DNA of 64,000 nt from positions 2,542,001-2,606,000 of the forward strand of contig NZ_VFMO01000001.1 of NCBI RefSeq assembly GCF_006715095.1. Reading direction: 5' to 3'. This document shows, one piece after another, positions 58,987 to 64,000 of the stretch (position 1 is its first letter; the number at the start of each line of letters is the position of its first letter). This DNA comes from Yimella lutea (GTDB lineage Bacteria; Actinomycetota; Actinomycetes; Actinomycetales; Dermatophilaceae). The position numbers and the translations under genes were made by a program. The notes below the pieces were generated by a model. It was not told where the DNA came from and did not search any database. It saw only the letters and a program-made list of their open reading frames with translations.

Positions 58987-60783
58987 TCAATCGGCATCAC
59001 CTGTGCAAGTCAGGTCCGACTCCGGCAGTTCGTCGTTGTCCCCGTCGTCTCCGAGGAGATCGACCAGCTCGATGCCGTCCAGTTCCGCGAGGCGTTCATC
59101 TGCGTCGGTCAAGCCGTCTTCGTCGGCAGTGGCGGCGCGCGAGAAGTACTCACGTGCTTGCTCTTCGTCGCCGCCGGCCAGAAGTGCCTCGGCGTACGCG
59201 TAGAGCAAGCGGGCGGCCCACGGCTGACGACCGGCCTTGTCGAGTGCGGGAATTCGCAGTCCGATCAGCGCGGCGTCCGGCTGACCCATGTCACGACGCA
59301 CACCGGAGACCACGATCGCGAGTTCGATGGCGTCGTCCTGAGCCAGTCGCTTGGCCTCGGGCGAAGCCGCGAGGTCGAGCGCCCGATCGAACCGGCCGAG
59401 TCCACGCTCGCAGTCGACCATGTACGGCAACAGGTGGTCCGACCCGGACAGCCGACGCGCTGTCTTGAACTCCCGTAGTGCGTCGGTGAACTCACCCCGC
59501 CGGTAACGGACCAGACCCAGGGCCTCACGGACGGCAGGCACCCGTCCGGCGCGGCGGGCAGCATGTTCGGCGTGGTCGAGTGCCTTGTCGGGGTCGTCGT
59601 CGAGCACGATCGCCGTCGCCGCAAGGTGAGCGGCGACTCCTTCGGCGTTCTCCACGGTGAGCGTTCGCAGTTGTTGCCACACACTGCGGTCGAGTTCCTT
59701 ACCGGTCACGCCTTCAGGCAGGGCCGGCTCCCGACGGCGGTCACGACGAGCTTGATCGTCGAGGCCACGGTCCCAACTGCGCGGGCCTCCCTCGGGACGT
59801 GCTTCCTCCGGACGCTGCTCGCGGTCGTCACGGCGGTTGTCGCGTCTGTCATCGCGGCGGTCGTTGCCTCGTCCGCCCCGGCGGTCGTCCGGACGCGAGT
59901 CGCGGCGAGCACCATCGCGGAACGGGCGATCGTCTCTGCGGGGACCGCCGCCGAACGAACGTGCGGCAGCATCGCCACTGCGCTGGGAGCCACCGCGGTC
60001 ATCCCGACGGCGGTCGCCCTGTCGTTCATCACGACGATCATCGCGCCGGCCGTAGCTGCGACCCTCACTCTGCTTCCTGAAGTCGGAGCCACCTCGCGAC
60101 CCGCGGTCCTCGCGACGCTCGAATCCACGCCGCTCTCCGCCACGGTCATCACGTCGGTCATCACGTCGGTCATCGCGTCGATCTACGTCGCGACTCTGGC
60201 GTCGATCGTCCCGCTGGTATCCAGCACGCCCCTGAGCACTACGGTCATCACGACGCTCGAACCGTCCGCCGCCACCGGCACCGCCCCGGTCGTCGCGCTG
60301 GTAGCCACCTCGGCCCAGGTCGCGACGGTCATCCCGGCCGCCGTCGGAGCGACGGTCATCCCGGCGCTCGAAACGTCCGCTGTCCCCTGAGCCGCCTCGG
60401 TTTTCGCGCTGCTGGTACCCGCCGCGCGATCCGCGGTCGTCGCGGCGCTCGGATCCGGGCCGCCGGCCGCCGCGGTCATCGCGTCGATCGCCCCCACGGC
60501 TCGCGCCTCGATCGTCACGCTGATAGTCGCCGCGCCCCTGGTCACGACGGTCATCCCGGCGATCGCCGCCACGGTTGTCGCCACGGTCGTCGCGTCGAGG
60601 ACCGAAACCGGAGCCACCACCAGAACCACGGGAACCGGCGCGGTTGTCATCGCGCCGTCCGCGTCCTTCCGAGCGACTGCTTTCCGCCCGATCGGATCCT
60701 CGATCGGAACCGCCGGCTCGGGACCACCGCGCCGACCGGCCTTCGCCCTGCTGGTCGTCCTTCTCGGGTCGCTCGTCAGCCAC
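58987..60783 (-). CDS. Arg/Asp/Gly-rich TPR protein, C-terminus replaced by IS sequence
   Basis: This 598-residue protein has residues 1-330 of low complexity, rich in RDDRR, RGG and GGDRRDD repeats, then about 260 residues of TPR-like helices (NAEGVAAHLAATAIVLDDDP, ALDHAEHAARRAGRVPAVRE, EFTDALREFKTARRL, AIVVSGVRRDMGQPDAALIG), then an acidic tail. The insertion swapped the last 24 residues (DDELPESDDPAHADG...) for eight (LTCTGDAD), and the 140-bp duplication kept the rest intact. The GTG at 60783 has GAGGAG upstream. Function is unknown; an RNA- or ribosome-related role is possible, given its seat downstream of the rRNA operon. Confidence 0.75.
   Translation of the reverse strand: MADERPEKDDQQGEGRSARWSRAGGSDRGSDRAESSRSEGRGRRDDNRAGSRGSGGGSGFGPRRDDRGDNRGGDRRDDRRDQGRGDYQRDDRGASRGGDRRDDRGGRRPGSERRDDRGSRGGYQQRENRGGSGDSGRFERRDDRRSDGGRDDRRDLGRGGYQRDDRGGAGGGGRFERRDDRSAQGRAGYQRDDRRQSRDVDRRDDRRDDRRDDRGGERRGFERREDRGSRGGSDFRKQSEGRSYGRRDDRRDERQGDRRRDDRGGSQRSGDAAARSFGGGPRRDDRPFRDGARRDSRPDDRRGGRGNDRRDDRRDNRRDDREQRPEEARPEGGPRSWDRGLDDQARRDRRREPALPEGVTGKELDRSVWQQLRTLTVENAEGVAAHLAATAIVLDDDPDKALDHAEHAARRAGRVPAVREALGLVRYRRGEFTDALREFKTARRLSGSDHLLPYMVDCERGLGRFDRALDLAASPEAKRLAQDDAIELAIVVSGVRRDMGQPDAALIGLRIPALDKAGRQPWAARLLYAYAEALLAGGDEEQAREYFSRAATADEDGLTDADERLAELDGIELVDLLGDDGDNDELPESDLTCTGDAD
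59014..59153. repeat. 140-bp direct repeat, right copy (target duplication)
   Basis: Identical to 55698-55837; its left edge touches the right inverted repeat of the IS1634-type element at 59013. It encodes part of the TPR gene (REYFSRAATADEDGLTDADE to NDELPESD) and is the copy still in frame. Confidence 0.95.
59745..60740 (-). repeat. Degenerate repeat tract coding the Arg/Asp-rich domain
   Basis: Dozens of imperfect copies of CGTGACGACCG-like units code RRDDR/RDDRGG. The tract is prone to expansion and contraction. On the opposite strand it makes a long open frame rich in V, A, T and I, which is a shadow. Confidence 0.8.
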
Positions 60784-60847
60784 TACGTCTCCTCGGATCG
60801 AGATCATTCATCGGGTACAGGCGTGCTGATCAGTGTCCCACGCGCAT

Positions 60848-60909
60848 ACAAAAAAATTGGAGGGTCGTCCCCGACAGGTCTGTGACCCATTACGGGGACA
60901 ACCCTCCAA
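60848..60909 (-). terminator. Rho-independent terminator of the rRNA operon
   Basis: An 18-base inverted repeat with one mismatch (arms 60853-60870 and 60892-60909) is followed on the transcript strand by seven T (60854-60848). It lies just past the 5S gene and is the strongest canonical terminator in the window. Confidence 0.93.
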
Positions 60910-60920
60910 TTGAGGTGAAG

Positions 60921-61037
60921 TCCGGCGGTGTCCTACTCTCCCACACCCTACCGAGTGCAGTACCATCGGCGCTGAAGGGCTTAGCTTCCGGGTTCGGAAT
61001 GTGACCGGGCGTTTCCCACTTCGCTATGACCGCCGTA
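60921..61037 (-). rRNA. rrf: 5S ribosomal RNA
   Basis: The minus strand reads TTACGGCGGTCATAGCG at the 5' end, the conserved CCGAACCCGGAAGCTAAG in the middle and GACACCGCCGGA at the 3' end. The terminal halves can pair. About 117 nt, the standard length. It follows the 23S gene as the last rRNA of the operon. Confidence 0.95.
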
Positions 61038-61120
61038 ACACTATGAAACTATGACGCCAACAGGTTTGTTGCGTGTTGTTTCAGATATCGCATAGTGGAC
61101 GCTGAAGCATGAACTGCAGG

Positions 61121-61141
61121 AACCCTTTGTTGTGAAGGGTT
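61121..61141 (-). other. Short hairpin at the 23S 3' end / 23S-5S spacer
   Basis: AACCCTT (61121-61127) and AAGGGTT (61135-61141) form a 7-bp stem with a seven-base loop. It lies just outside the mature 23S 3' end and may take part in processing. The spacer 61038-61140 holds no tRNA. Confidence 0.4.

Positions 61142-64000
<2,859 letters not shown>

Larger units (their letters stand above)
55838..59013 (-). mobile_element. IS1634/IS1549-family element, interrupted by an ISL3 element
   Basis: Terminal inverted repeats are CCGAGTTGCACAG (55838-55850) and the complement of CTGACTTGCACAG (59001-59013), 11 of 13 matching. Without the ISL3 insert and its 8-bp duplication the element is 1679 bp, and its transposase reads through as one 516-codon gene. 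IS1549 of M. smegmatis and IS1634 of Mycoplasma are known for long, variable target duplications, which fits the 140-bp repeats. Confidence 0.9.

Noticed and set aside
59563..60390. Plus-strand frame rich in V, A, T and I that looks like a membrane protein
   Set aside because: It is the complement of the RDDR-coding repeats; Arg/Asp codons read backwards give V, S, T, A and I. No start signal or family features.

Overview
The window looks like a stretch of a high-GC Gram-positive chromosome (Actinobacteria, probably Micrococcales, with some likeness to Dermacoccaceae; genus not fixed). The evidence is the GC-rich coding bias with many GTG starts, a gene block ordered tlyA-nadK-recN-steA-mctB-...-pyrG-NUDIX as in mycobacteria and relatives, an actinobacterial-type PyrR site, and a 23S rRNA that appears to carry the high-GC Gram-positive insertion in domain III. 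No tRNA gene, CRISPR array or replication origin was recognised.

Layout. 1-1755: a drug-type ABC exporter pair whose permease is frameshifted, ending at an abrupt breakpoint that also cuts pyrF. 1749-11280: the pyrimidine operon on the minus strand, pyrR-pyrB-pyrC-carA-carB-pyrK-pyrD-(pyrF truncated), with start and stop codons overlapping at nearly every junction and a PyrR-binding site in the leader. 11373-23620: a broken lipoprotein gene, a membrane acyltransferase, nusB, efp, then the shikimate genes aroB-aroK-aroC-aroE with mltG, ruvX and alaS, all leftward; a glutamate-synthase-like gene faces them. 23820-30102: a five-gene peptide ABC importer operon. 30296-40325: single genes (rarA, GNAT, thioesterase, HAD, aspS behind a T-box leader, ychJ, argG, a POT peptide transporter and an unknown acidic protein). 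40312-55514: a long leftward block from an SSB-like protein through a HAD phosphatase, a histone-H1-like low-complexity protein, tlyA, nadK, recN, steA, mctB, a MraY-like glycosyltransferase, murJ and pyrG to a NUDIX hydrolase and an aminotransferase. 55623-60783: an Arg/Asp-rich TPR gene hit by an IS1634-type element that is itself split by an ISL3 element. 60848-64000: terminator, 5S rRNA and most of a 23S rRNA, transcribed leftward.

The most informative signals are regulatory and structural. They are a T-box riboswitch in front of aspS with a Shine-Dalgarno-sequestering hairpin, a PyrR loop next to the pyrR ribosome binding site, a 140-bp perfect direct repeat exactly bracketing the IS1634-type element, a TGA codon exactly where the lipobox cysteine of a lipoprotein should be, and a breakpoint that truncates pyrF, so the window has no complete gene for the last step to UMP.

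Functionally the window joins nucleotide synthesis (UMP route, CTP synthase), aromatic and arginine synthesis, envelope building (MurJ, MltG, MraY-like enzyme, SteA/MctB), peptide uptake by two routes (ABC importer and POT symporter) and genome or ribosome maintenance (RecN, RarA, RuvX, TlyA, AlaS, AspS).
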